In this document: positions 1-7,592 of the stretch, piece by piece | Position numbering within the stretch: the stretch's first letter is position 1 | Layout of the letters: each line of letters begins with the position of its first letter | Assembly (NCBI GenBank): GCA_947259365.1 | Contig: CAMYMC010000026.1 | Coordinates: forward strand, 1-64,000 | Direction: 5' to 3' | Length of the DNA stretch: 64,000 bases | From: an uncultured Acidimicrobiaceae bacterium | Lineage (GTDB): Bacteria; Actinomycetota; Acidimicrobiia; Spongiisociales; UBA5794 | Position numbers and translations under genes: made by a program | The notes under the pieces: generated by a model | What the model saw: only the letters and a program-made list of their open reading frames with translations | Databases searched by the model: none | What the model was told of the DNA's origin: nothing

Positions 1-71
1 ATGATCGACACGAACGCGACGACGAGCACGGCCGGCCTCCGCAGGAAGCTCTTCCGTCTTCTCGTTGTCAT
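1..71 (-). CDS. exported protein, N-terminus only (truncated by window edge)
   Basis: An ATG at 71-69 is preceded by a purine-rich GGAAGGAAG ribosome binding site. The 23 visible residues begin MTTRRRKSFLRRP, a strongly basic n-region, and continue into a hydrophobic stretch (AVLVVAFVSI). This looks like a signal peptide or signal anchor. The gene runs off the left edge, so its product is unknown. It follows the surface protein gene on the same strand after 228 bp that contain three nested hairpins. Confidence 0.6.
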   Translation of the reverse strand, partial: MTTRRRKSFLRRPAVLVVAFVSI

Positions 72-128
72 TTCCTTCTTCCTTCCTTCCTTACCTACGT
101 GGTGTTGTCGGGAGGTGGTGACTCCCCC

Positions 129-238
129 ACCGTCGGTCTCGCTCCCTTCGAGCGACGGTCATGGGGGGTAACCGGGTGGGTGGCCCTCGCCCGGTCCTCC
201 ATTGCTCCCGCACCGGGGGAGCCCGGCTCAACCCGGTG
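129..238 (-). promoter_or_regulatory. three consecutive nested hairpins in the leader or intergenic region
   Basis: Between the surface protein stop and the next minus-strand start lie three perfect two-tier inverted repeats. The first is ACCGTCG (129-135) with CGACGGT (153-159), enclosing CTCG/CGAG. The second is ACCGGG (171-176) with CCCGGT (190-195), enclosing GGG/CCC. The third is CACCGG (211-216) with CCGGTG (233-238), enclosing GAGC/GCTC. There is no U-tract. They could terminate the upstream transcript or form a structured leader for the gene starting at 71. I do not recognise a known riboswitch class. Confidence 0.4.
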
Positions 239-299
239 TCGAATACATGCAGGGGACATCGGCGCGGTGGGGAGGCGAGGCGGCAGCGGCGGCGTGCGC

Positions 300-2372
300 T
301 CATGGCGACGGCTCCTCGACGGGATCGCCGTCGGCCGGGAGAGGCTCGGCTGGCGGTTCTGTGGTCGGGTCGGCGCCGGCGTCGCCAGTCGCAGGATCGT
401 CGGGTGGCTCGCCGCCTCCATCGCCGCTCGGCGGGTCGGTGGACGCGCCGTCCGTCTGGGCGGTCGGCGGCCGCGGCGGCGTCGGCGCCGAGGCGTTGGG
501 GTTGTGCCCGGCCGCCGCGGCGTCCTCGCCGCCGTCGGGCGGGAGGTCGGCCGGCTCTTGTGCCGCCTGGTCGGCTGCGGCTCCGAGTGCTTCGGGGTCG
601 GGGACGGCGACGAGCGCCGCGTCGCCGACGGGATCGTTCTCGCCGGCGACGACGGTGAAGACCTCGGTGCGGGCGAACCATCGTTCGTCCTCACCATCGC
701 CTTCGGACCAGACCTCGAACAGATCGTCGACGACGATCGCCGTCTCCTCGATCTCGAGCTCCTCCATGAGCGCCTCGAGATCGACCTCGATCTCGACTGC
801 CGGGTCGCGGAACCCGTAGGCAGCCGGGGCTTCGAACTCGAGGTAGTACTCGCCTGGCTCGAGGTCGACGAACTCGTAGTTCCCCGCCTTGTCGGTCTTG
901 CGTTGGGCGACCTTGTCGTCGGAGGTCTCGTAGAGCACGACGGTGACCTTGCGGACCTCCGGCTCCAGCGCGGTCTCGTCGTGGACCTTGACGCCGTCAC
1001 GGTTGAGGTCATGCCAGGCATGACCCGACAGCACACCCAGCTCCGGTGGCGCCGGCGGTAGCTCCTCACCCGGCGGCTCGGCAGGTGGCTCCTCAGCCGG
1101 AGGCTCCTCACCCGGAGGCTCGACAGGCGGCTCGGCAGGTGGCTCCTCAGCCGGAGGCTCCTCACCCGGAGGCTCCTCACCCGGAGGCTCCTCACCCGGA
1201 GGCTCAGCAGGCGGCTCCTCAACCGGAGGCTCCGCCGCAGGCTCCTCGGTAACGGGCTCGACGACCGCCGGTTCGGCGACCTCCTCCGCAACGACGGGTG
1301 CTGCAGCCTCTGGGGACGGCTCCGGTGGCGGGAGGATCGTGAGCCTGATCTCGACGGGTCGCTCCTCGAAGACGGACCAGCCGTAGAAGCCGGGGCCTCC
1401 CGGTGCGCCGCTCGTCCACTGCACGAACGTGACCCGGCCGACGAGCCGCTCCGCAGCCTCGAGCCCGCCGTCCTCCTCCGGCAGCGGAAACACGAGGGAC
1501 ACGTCGAGTGTGAGCTCGAGAACCTCGCCGGGGTCGAGCTGGGGATCGAGCTCGATGAGCGACCCCAGCAGGGAGCACATTGAGCCCTCGAAGAGGACGC
1601 CGGCGTCGGCTTCGGTCACCGAGACCTCGAAGAGCGAACACTGGTCCCCGTCGCCGTCGTCCGGGCTCCGGGTGAAGCGCAGGTACGGAGTGACAGGGAT
1701 CGAGCCGTCGTTGGCGAGGCCGAACGACCCCGACTGCGACGTGACCTCGCACGCGACGATGAGGTCGGTTCGATCATCTGGGTCGTCGTCGTCGGGACCG
1801 TCGAAGGCACCGTCCGGCGGCCACAGCCCCGTACCGGTGAGGGTCGTCCGCTCGATGTCCGGTCCGTGCTTGACGTCGACGACGATCTCTGCGTCCCCGG
1901 GCACGACCTCGTATGTGAATCCCACGTAACGGTCGGCCTCGACCCCGTGTGCGACCCAGCCGAGGATGTCGACCCTCGGAGCGCCGCCGGCGAAGGTGAC
2001 GGAGACGGGTTCGCCGATGCGCACGGGGTAGGGGACGATCGAAAGACTCGGATCCCCTACTTCGATGCCGTCCTCCTCGATCTTGACGGCGCCCGTCCCG
2101 CTGGATGTGGGCGGCTCCGGGGGTTCGACGGTCGGATCCCAGAGGCGGACGAACGAGATTGGATCGGCCGGGAAGCGGGTTTCACAGAAGAAGGGGAGGT
2201 GAGCCGGTGGATCGTCGAGGCCCACGCCGAGCACTCCGGTGTTCATCTCGGTCGACACACGCACCGTCGCCGTCCAGTGGGCGTACGAGACCCCGCCTGT
2301 GTACGCGACGATCACACCCACGATCGCGGCGATCGCCACGGCCTTGCGGGCCAACGGATAGCCGATGACCAT
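300..2372 (-). CDS. secreted surface protein with SipW-like signal, PE-rich repeats and B-type Ig-like domain
   Basis: Likely extracellular. From the start chosen here (ATG at 2372) a basic residue pair is followed by a hydrophobic segment (AVAIAAIVGVIVAYTGG) and then SYAHWTATVRVS, which resembles the signal/early mature region of SipW-dependent TasA/camelysin-like proteins. A beta-rich, aspartate-rich region follows, then a low-complexity block of PPGEE/PPAEE pentapeptides (encoded at about 1060-1260), then a SdrD/Cna B-type domain beginning LSGHAWHDLNRDG and ending near GEYYLEFEAP. The tail is disordered and acidic/proline-rich. No LPXTG or C-terminal membrane anchor is seen. The frame stays open to 2558, but the extra 62 residues are Arg-rich without a clear ribosome binding site, so the start is uncertain. 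Confidence 0.8.
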   Translation of the reverse strand: MVIGYPLARKAVAIAAIVGVIVAYTGGVSYAHWTATVRVSTEMNTGVLGVGLDDPPAHLPFFCETRFPADPISFVRLWDPTVEPPEPPTSSGTGAVKIEEDGIEVGDPSLSIVPYPVRIGEPVSVTFAGGAPRVDILGWVAHGVEADRYVGFTYEVVPGDAEIVVDVKHGPDIERTTLTGTGLWPPDGAFDGPDDDDPDDRTDLIVACEVTSQSGSFGLANDGSIPVTPYLRFTRSPDDGDGDQCSLFEVSVTEADAGVLFEGSMCSLLGSLIELDPQLDPGEVLELTLDVSLVFPLPEEDGGLEAAERLVGRVTFVQWTSGAPGGPGFYGWSVFEERPVEIRLTILPPPEPSPEAAAPVVAEEVAEPAVVEPVTEEPAAEPPVEEPPAEPPGEEPPGEEPPGEEPPAEEPPAEPPVEPPGEEPPAEEPPAEPPGEELPPAPPELGVLSGHAWHDLNRDGVKVHDETALEPEVRKVTVVLYETSDDKVAQRKTDKAGNYEFVDLEPGEYYLEFEAPAAYGFRDPAVEIEVDLEALMEELEIEETAIVVDDLFEVWSEGDGEDERWFARTEVFTVVAGENDPVGDAALVAVPDPEALGAAADQAAQEPADLPPDGGEDAAAAGHNPNASAPTPPRPPTAQTDGASTDPPSGDGGGEPPDDPATGDAGADPTTEPPAEPLPADGDPVEEPSP
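1060..1260 (-). repeat. proline/glutamate-rich short tandem repeats inside the surface protein gene
   Basis: Degenerate 15-bp units (plus-strand form CTCCTCACCCGGAGG) are repeated more than ten times and encode PPGEE/PPAEE pentapeptides. The repeat links the beta-rich N-terminal half to the B-type domain and probably forms an extended, wall-spanning stalk. Units differ mainly at the codon for Gly/Ala. Such arrays readily change copy number. Confidence 0.75.
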
Positions 2373-2558
2373 CGCGGTGCGGGGACCGGCCATGGTCGGA
2401 GTCGGCGATGTCGCCAAGAGCCGGGTACCCGGGAGGGGGTGACGCACGGGAACCTGCACCGCCGCCAGGTTCGCGAGGACGCGGCGACGCCGAGCCCGCC
2501 GGAAGCCGAGCATCGACCACGGCCAGAGGACGCGTCGGCTCATGAGCGAGCCGCGCAT

Positions 2559-3061
2559 CGCGGCCGACCGTCACGCCTCGGAGCGCATCGGCAGTACCAT
2601 GGAGGTGCGGTTCTCGTCGTCAAACCCTTCCAGTACGGGTGGCGCGAGACGTGCGTGGGGGCTCCGTGTGATCAGCGTCGGGCCCCGACGCGCGTCGAAT
2701 GGCTCGTTCCTCGATGAACTCCCGCCTACCCGATGACGCCGCGACAGCCCACGTCACCGGTCACGGCAGGTCGTGGAGCGCTCTCCCTTCTCCCTCCTGG
2801 CGAAGCTACCAGCCTGTGCCAACGGGGTCCGTAGGTCGACAGGCCCATATATGAAGTTCATAGCTCGATGAATGGGAGGTTGATGCCCCAAAGCGAGTCA
2901 CGAGGTCGATCGAGCGATGACCACCTGGCCGGAACGCGCGCTTCGGACCGTCCCCACTCGTGGCCTCGCTTCGTCGCACGGGCACCTCGCTCCCGCATCC
3001 GACGCTACTTGGCCGTCTCGAGACTCCGTAGGGACGAAAGACCCCAAGGGCGCGGTCCGAA
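2559..3061. other. 503-bp gene-free region upstream of the surface protein
   Basis: No convincing coding sequence on either strand: the open frames here are Arg/Ser-rich shadows. It contains an AT-rich island at about 2845-2880, unusual in this GC-rich window, and a cluster of inverted repeats at 2775-2861 described separately. The remainder, about 2560-2760 and 2880-3061, shows nothing I can name. Confidence 0.5.
2775..2861 (-). promoter_or_regulatory. candidate structured 5' leader and promoter of the surface protein gene
   Basis: Reading the minus strand, an AT-rich segment contains the perfect palindrome ATGAAGTTCAT (2851-2861) and a TATATG-like -10 region. Directly after it comes GCCTGT/ACAGGC (2812-2817 with 2839-2844), enclosing ACGG/CCGT (2822-2825 with 2829-2832). 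Next is CTGG/CCAG (2797-2800 with 2809-2812), then a purine-rich tract and GAGCGCTC. An RNA starting near 2845 would therefore fold at once. It does not match the c-di-GMP or c-di-AMP riboswitch consensus as far as I can tell by eye. Direction and function are inferred. Confidence 0.35.
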
Positions 3062-3856
3062 TTACCGACCCCTGAACTGCGGGGGGCGCTTCTCGCGGAA
3101 GGCGGCGACGCCTTCGCGGAGGTCCTCGGAGGCGAGGAGCACTGCCTGGGCCTGGTGCTCGTACTGCAGCGCCTGTTCGAAGCTCATCGTCCACGACCGG
3201 TCGAGCCCGACCTTCGTGAACCGCTGCGCCACCGGGGCGCCGGCGGCGAGCCGTCCGGCGAGATCCGCCACCGTGTCGTCGAGGTCGTCGACCGCCACCA
3301 CCCTCGTGACCAGGCCGATGGCGAGCGCCTCCGCGGCGTCGACGACCCGGCCGGTGAGGGCGAGCTCGCGGGCCTTGGCGAGCCCGACGAGTCGGGGCAA
3401 CAGCCAGGTGCCGCCGAAATCCAGCGTGAGCCCGCGGGTGACGAAGATCTCGCAGAACCGGGCGCGCTCGGTGGCGACGACGAGGTCGCAGCCGATGGCG
3501 AGGTTCATCCCGGCGCCGACGGCGACACCGTCGACGGCGGCGATCGTCGGCTTCGAGATGCGGTGGAGAGCGAGCGCGGCGTCGCCGGCAACCCGCATGA
3601 CGTCGGCGTTGGCGGCGGCGCTCGTCAGGTCGCCGTCGAGCGCGTCGACGGCGAGGTCGGCGCCGGAGCAGAAATCACCCCCCGCGCCGGAGACGACGAG
3701 GACCCGGGCGTCGGAAACGTCGAACTCCCGGAAGGCGGTAGCGAGCGCGGGCCAGGTCTCGGGGGGCACGGCGTTCTTCCGCTCCGGCCGGTCGAGCGTG
3801 AGCCGGCGCGTCGGGCCGTCGTCGTCGATGCGAAGGAAGGGACGTGTCTGGGCCAT
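3062..3856 (-). CDS. enoyl-CoA hydratase/isomerase family protein (crotonase fold)
   Basis: 264 residues, the usual crotonase length. The oxyanion-hole segments are DFCSGADLAV and GVAVGAGMNLAIGCDLV. The following segment, RFCEIFVTRGLTLDFGGTWLLPRLVG, carries Asp where classical hydratases have a catalytic Glu. This resembles PaaG-type ring-opening isomerases and other double-bond isomerases rather than short-chain enoyl-CoA hydratase. The C-terminus REKRPPQFRGR is typical. It probably acts on a CoA thioester in fatty or aromatic acid breakdown, with substrate unknown. It stands alone, divergent from the small membrane protein gene. Confidence 0.88.
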   Translation of the reverse strand: MAQTRPFLRIDDDGPTRRLTLDRPERKNAVPPETWPALATAFREFDVSDARVLVVSGAGGDFCSGADLAVDALDGDLTSAAANADVMRVAGDAALALHRISKPTIAAVDGVAVGAGMNLAIGCDLVVATERARFCEIFVTRGLTLDFGGTWLLPRLVGLAKARELALTGRVVDAAEALAIGLVTRVVAVDDLDDTVADLAGRLAAGAPVAQRFTKVGLDRSWTMSFEQALQYEHQAQAVLLASEDLREGVAAFREKRPPQFRGR

Positions 3857-3941
3857 GACCCGACGTTAGACACTCACCCGGTCCGGAGGCGTGGCGGTTC
3901 GTGGGGGCGTCGACACCTGCCGCCCTACCATTCCCGCCGCC

Positions 3942-4052
3942 ATGGGATTCGACCCGTTTCGCAAGTCCAACGTGCGAGCACTCGACCTCGTCATCGTCGC
4001 CACCTTCGTTCTCCTCATCGTCGGTTTCGTGCTGTGGGGGTTTCTCGGATGA
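3942..4052 (+). CDS. 36-residue single-pass membrane microprotein
   Basis: ATG at 3942, stop TGA at 4050-4052. The peptide has a short polar N-terminus (MGFDPFRKSNVRA) and one transmembrane helix (LDLVIVATFVLLIVGFVLWGFLG) that fills the rest. Its stop overlaps the next gene's ATG in ATGA, indicating translational coupling. Similar tiny membrane proteins occur in actinobacteria, but I do not know a function. Confidence 0.65.
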   Translation: MGFDPFRKSNVRALDLVIVATFVLLIVGFVLWGFLG

Positions 4053-4255
4053 GCGGGACCCTCGACCCCGAGATCGTCTACCCGGTCCAGCCCTACCAGG
4101 CGGCGAAGGCGTACGTCTGCCCCGGCTGTGAGACCACGATCGCCCCCGGCACGTACCACGTCGTCGTCGTGCCCGAGTTCGAGCCCGACCTCCGCCGCCA
4201 CTGGCACCACGGCTGCTGGTACCAGGAAACGAGACGCCGCGGCGAGGCGTCCTAG
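4049..4255 (+). CDS. small Cys/His protein, probable zinc-binding
   Basis: 68 residues. Contains YVCPGCETTIAPGTYHVVVVP followed by RRHWHHGCW, giving a CxxC plus H/C set suited to binding one zinc ion. Similar small proteins are widespread in actinobacteria, some mislabelled as ATP/GTP-binding, and have no known role. Translation starts within the stop codon of the preceding membrane microprotein, so the two are probably made together. Convergent with yraN, with 4 bp between the stop codons. Confidence 0.75.
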   Translation: MSGTLDPEIVYPVQPYQAAKAYVCPGCETTIAPGTYHVVVVPEFEPDLRRHWHHGCWYQETRRRGEAS

Positions 4256-4259
4256 CGCG

Positions 4260-4586
4260 TCACCAGTCGGCATCGCGCACCCAGCGCACCGCCACCCCGT
4301 CCCGTCCGATCGTCACCCCGACGACGTCGACGCGACGCGCCGGGGGCTCGAGGCGGCCGGCGGCCCGTCGCACCACGGCCAGCTTGACGGCATCGGCCCT
4401 GGTGAGCGGATCGTCGTCGGGGTGACGGGCGACGACCGTCTTGACCTCGACGACGACGGGAGTGCCCCGGGGGTCGACGGCGACGATGTCGAGCTCGGCG
4501 CGCCCGACGCGCACATTCGTTGCGCCGATCGTGAACCCGCGAGCTTCGAGGTGACGAGCGGCAAAGCGCTCACCCCATCGCGCCAC
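4260..4586 (-). CDS. yraN: YraN/UPF0102 family nuclease-fold protein
   Basis: Shows WGERFAARHLEARGFTI and AELDIVAVDPRGTPVVVEVKTV, the core of UPF0102 with an E...D...ExK restriction-endonuclease-like catalytic pattern. About 108 residues from a GTG at 4586, close to the family's usual 115-120. The open frame continues upstream into the DUF2469 gene, and a CTG at 4607 overlapping the DUF2469 stop is an alternative start. It is the last gene of the trmD-rplS-lepB-DUF2469-yraN chain, as in other actinobacteria. Confidence 0.85.
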   Translation of the reverse strand: MARWGERFAARHLEARGFTIGATNVRVGRAELDIVAVDPRGTPVVVEVKTVVARHPDDDPLTRADAVKLAVVRRAAGRLEPPARRVDVVGVTIGRDGVAVRWVRDADW

Positions 4587-4603
4587 CGAGTGCCGCGATG
4601 CGA

Positions 4604-4900
4604 TCAGAGACCCGTCGTCGCCTCCAGCTCCTCGATGTTGACGTCGCGGAACGTCATCACCTTCACCCGCTTCACGAAGCGGGCCGGCCGGTACATGTCC
4701 CACACCCATGCGTCGTCGAGCTCCAGTTCGAAGTACACAGAGCCGTCGGCGCGGCGGGTGTTGACCTCGACCTTGTTGGCCAGGTAGAAGCGGCGCTCGG
4801 TCTCGATGACGAACTTGAACATCGGGAGCACATCGCGGTACTCCTTGTAGATCTTCAGCTCGACATCGGACTCGTAGCGCTCGAGATCCTCTTCAGCCAT
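4604..4900 (-). CDS. DUF2469 family protein
   Basis: 98 residues beginning MAEEDLERYESDVELKIYKEYRDV and containing VIETERRFYLANKVEV, the hallmark of the actinobacteria-specific DUF2469 family. It normally sits between rnhB and yraN. Here rnhB is missing and lepB is the upstream neighbour. Acidic and soluble, with no known biochemical function. It is useful mainly as a phylum marker. Confidence 0.9.
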   Translation of the reverse strand: MAEEDLERYESDVELKIYKEYRDVLPMFKFVIETERRFYLANKVEVNTRRADGSVYFELELDDAWVWDMYRPARFVKRVKVMTFRDVNIEELEATTGL

Positions 4901-5014
4901 GCGGTCTCCTGGTCGGGTCGGACCGGGCCATGTTACGGCCTCTACGGCGCCGACGGGCTCATCGATCGTGGTGGCATCCTGTCAGAGCCGCGCGACACGG
5001 CCCGCCCGCAGGAC

Positions 5015-5746
5015 TCAGAGCCCGGACCAGTTGCTCGGCGGCCAGATGATCGTGAAGGCGCGGCCGACGATGTCGCTCGTCGGGATCGGCCCGAACACCC
5101 GGCTGTCCTGGCTGGAGTTGCGGTTGTCGCCCATGACGAAGACGAACCCCTCCGGGACCGTTTCGGGCCCGAAGTCGACCATCCGCACGCCAGGGGCAAG
5201 GTAGACCTCCTCGATGGCAACACCGTCGACGAGGACGACTCCGTCCCTGATCTCGATCGACTCACCGCCGAGCGCGACGACCCGTTTGATGAACTCGGAC
5301 TTCGGCGTCGACAGGCCCACCGACTCGGCGAGGTTGCGGATGAGCGCACCGATGATCGACTCGCCGTCGCTCGCCGGGCCGCGGGGGTCGTCGAAGACGA
5401 TGACATCGCCGCGAGAGATGTCCCCGATCGTGTACGAGAGCTTGTTGACGAGGACCCGGTCGTTGACCTCGAGGGTCTCGCGCATCGAACCGGACGGGAT
5501 GAAAAAGGCCTGCACGAAGAACGTCTTGATGACGACGGCGACGACGAGAGCGATGAGGATGAGGATCGGCAGCTCTCGCCAGAACGAGCGCTGGGCGGCG
5601 ACGCTCTCGGCCTTCCCCTCGGCGTCGGTGCGGAGCTGCTCGATGTCGGCGTGCGACTCGGCGAACAGGTCCGCGGCCCGATCCTCCGGCGGCGGCGCCT
5701 GACCGGGGATCTCGGACACGCTGGTGGGGGGCTCGGGGGGCTGCAT
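5015..5746 (-). CDS. lepB: signal peptidase I
   Basis: 243 residues. One N-terminal transmembrane segment (LPILILIALVVAVVIKTFFV) follows an acidic cytoplasmic tail of about 60 residues. Family boxes are FIPSGSM with the catalytic Ser, FIKRVVALGGE with the general-base Lys, and GDNRNSSQDSR. The enzyme removes signal peptides at the outer face of the membrane. It is in its conserved position downstream of rplS, but a DNA glycosylase gene has been inserted between the two. Confidence 0.95.
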   Translation of the reverse strand: MQPPEPPTSVSEIPGQAPPPEDRAADLFAESHADIEQLRTDAEGKAESVAAQRSFWRELPILILIALVVAVVIKTFFVQAFFIPSGSMRETLEVNDRVLVNKLSYTIGDISRGDVIVFDDPRGPASDGESIIGALIRNLAESVGLSTPKSEFIKRVVALGGESIEIRDGVVLVDGVAIEEVYLAPGVRMVDFGPETVPEGFVFVMGDNRNSSQDSRVFGPIPTSDIVGRAFTIIWPPSNWSGL

Positions 5747-5760
5747 GGGGCCTCGCGACG

Positions 5761-6417
5761 TTACCCGAGGATCCCGCCAACACGCGCGTCATCCTGGTAG
5801 ACATCCCCTCCCAGATAGTCGTGCCAGAAGAGGAACGCGGCGATGCCGCGCCACGGCCGCCACCTCGACGCGATGGCGTCTGCGGAGTCGGCATCGGGAA
5901 GGTCGATGAGCCCGAGCGCCCTGCCCATTGCCACCTGGAGCGCCCGGTCCCCGCTCGGCCACGCATCGGGGCGGCCGAGCGAGAAGAGCAAGAACACGTC
6001 CGCGGTCCATGGCCCGATACCCCGGATCCGCACCAACGCCTTGCGCGCCTCGTCGTCGTCGAGGTTTCCGAGCGCGGCGAGGTCGACGTCGCCGGTGAGG
6101 ATGCCCTGGGCGATTCCGCGGCAGTACGAGGCCTTCTGTCGCGAGAACCCGACCGCCCGCAGCTCGGCCGAATCGAGCGCGAGGAAGGCCGCAGGTGAAA
6201 TGCCACCCGTCGCCTCGTGGAGCTTGACGAACGCGGCGCGCGCCGAGGCGATCGACACCTGCTGCTCGAGGATGTAGAGCACGAGGGCCGCGAACGTGGG
6301 CGGGCGTGACCACAGCGGTGGGTCCCCGTTGCGAGCCCGGAGCCCTGCCAGAACGGGATGGGCGGCGACGAGCTCGGCGAGCCCGCGTTCGTAGAGGGCC
6401 GGGGGGATGCCGTACAC
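5761..6417 (-). CDS. HhH-GPD DNA glycosylase (AlkA/3-methyladenine DNA glycosylase II type)
   Basis: 218 residues. A helix-hairpin-helix motif, VRIRGIGPWTADVF, is followed by the catalytic Asp region GDRALQVAMGRALG, as in the AlkA family. The N-terminal LYILEQQVSIASARAAF matches the standard EQQVS motif. There is no iron-sulfur cluster Cys set. It probably excises alkylated purines. The gene lies between rplS and lepB and is not part of the usual operon. Confidence 0.88.
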   Translation of the reverse strand: MYGIPPALYERGLAELVAAHPVLAGLRARNGDPPLWSRPPTFAALVLYILEQQVSIASARAAFVKLHEATGGISPAAFLALDSAELRAVGFSRQKASYCRGIAQGILTGDVDLAALGNLDDDEARKALVRIRGIGPWTADVFLLFSLGRPDAWPSGDRALQVAMGRALGLIDLPDADSADAIASRWRPWRGIAAFLFWHDYLGGDVYQDDARVGGILG

Positions 6418-6467
6418 GGGATCGCCGGACGATGCCGGATCCGGCCGGGGCGAGGCGACAGGGACGG

Positions 6468-6812
6468 TCAGTCCCGCTTTTCCTTGATCCGGGTCGCCTT
6501 CCCGATCCGGTCACGGAGGTAATACAGCTTGGCGCGCCGCACGTTGCCGCGACGCGTCACCTCGATCTTCTGCAGGATCGGGGCGTGGACGGGGAAGATC
6601 CGCTCGACCCCGATGCCGAAGCTGATCTTGCGTACGGTGAACGTCTCACGCACTCCGCCGCCGCTGCGGCTGATGACGACGCCCTCGAAGATCTGGATGC
6701 GCTCCCGGCCCCCCTCGATGACGCGCACGTGGACCCGCACGGAGTCCCCGGGGCTGAAGTCGGGGATGTCGTCGCGCAGATACGAAGCCTCGATCTGGTC
6801 GAGCGTGTTCAC
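6468..6812 (-). CDS. rplS: 50S ribosomal protein L19
   Basis: 114 residues, standard length. Family segments include [40 protein letters not shown] and the basic tail [12 protein letters not shown]19 lies at the 30S-50S interface. The gene follows trmD directly, as in most bacteria. Confidence 0.97.
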   Translation of the reverse strand: MNTLDQIEASYLRDDIPDFSPGDSVRVHVRVIEGGRERIQIFEGVVISRSGGGVRETFTVRKISFGIGVERIFPVHAPILQKIEVTRRGNVRRAKLYYLRDRIGKATRIKEKRD

Positions 6813-6863
6813 GGGTCCTCCAGCGGGGAGATCGACGATCCGTCGATGAACAGCGGCGGGATT

Positions 6864-7559
6864 CTACCCCTCCTCGGCCCTTTCCGCTATTTCCGCGGCG
6901 AGATCAGGCCGGCGCTCCCGCGTCCTCTCCAGCCGCTGCTCGCGCCGCCAGGCGGCGATGCGGCCGTGGTCACCGGACAGCAGCACCTCGGGCACCGTGT
7001 GGCCGGCGAACTCGGAGGGCCGGGTGTATTGCGGCTCCTCGAGGAGGCCGTCCCTGAAGCTCTCCGACGCCACGGAGTCGGGGTTGCCGACGACGCCCGG
7101 AAGCAGCCGGGCGACACCCTCGACGATGGCGAGCGCACCGACTTCGCCGCCCAGGAGCACGTAATCGCCCAGCGACACCTCCTCGTCGATGTAATGGGCT
7201 GCGACCCTCTCGTCGACGCCCTCGTAGCGCCCGCAGACGATCGTGATCGCATCGAGCGAGCTCCACCGGTCCAGCGCCCCCTGGTCGAGGGGGTGGCCTG
7301 CCGGGGTCAGCAAGATCCGCCTCGTCGCCGCCAGCGGCTCGAGGACGGCGGCGAGCGGCTCCACCATCATCACCATGCCGGCGCCACCTCCGTAGGGGGC
7401 GTCGTCGACCTGCCGGTGCTCGCCGAGCCCGTGTTCGCGCAGATCGATGATCCGCACGTCGAGGATGCCATCGCGACGGGCCGTCCCGACGAGGGAGACC
7501 GCCAGCGGTGACGCGAAGAACTCGGGGAAGATGGTGACGATGTTGACGATCACCCGCAC
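6864..7559 (-). CDS. trmD: tRNA (guanine-N1)-methyltransferase
   Basis: 231 residues. SPOUT knot residues are seen in IVCGRYEGVDERV and YVLLGGEVGALAIVEGVARLLPG, and the substrate region in DAPYGGGAGMVMM. It methylates G37 of tRNAs reading CNN codons, which prevents frameshifting. rimM, normally immediately upstream, is found 28 kb away at 35.8 kb, so trmD must have its own promoter between 7560 and the divergent UPF0145 gene at 7593, a gap of only 33 bp. Confidence 0.97.
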   Translation of the reverse strand: MRVIVNIVTIFPEFFASPLAVSLVGTARRDGILDVRIIDLREHGLGEHRQVDDAPYGGGAGMVMMVEPLAAVLEPLAATRRILLTPAGHPLDQGALDRWSSLDAITIVCGRYEGVDERVAAHYIDEEVSLGDYVLLGGEVGALAIVEGVARLLPGVVGNPDSVASESFRDGLLEEPQYTRPSEFAGHTVPEVLLSGDHGRIAAWRREQRLERTRERRPDLAAEIAERAEEG

Positions 7560-7592
7560 AGGGTATCCTCAGCGACCACGATCGGGAGCGGA

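Noticed and set aside
99-1061. Plus-strand frame of 320 codons at the left end
   Set aside because: Lies opposite the C-terminal disordered part of the surface protein and has no ribosome binding site or recognisable sequence.
1046-1260. Regular short repeats considered as a CRISPR-like array
   Set aside because: 15-bp units with no spacers, in frame and coding for PPGEE pentapeptides of the surface protein.
2868-3869. 333-codon plus-strand frame opposite the crotonase
   Set aside because: Ser/Arg/Ala-rich shadow; the crotonase motifs on the minus strand are clear.
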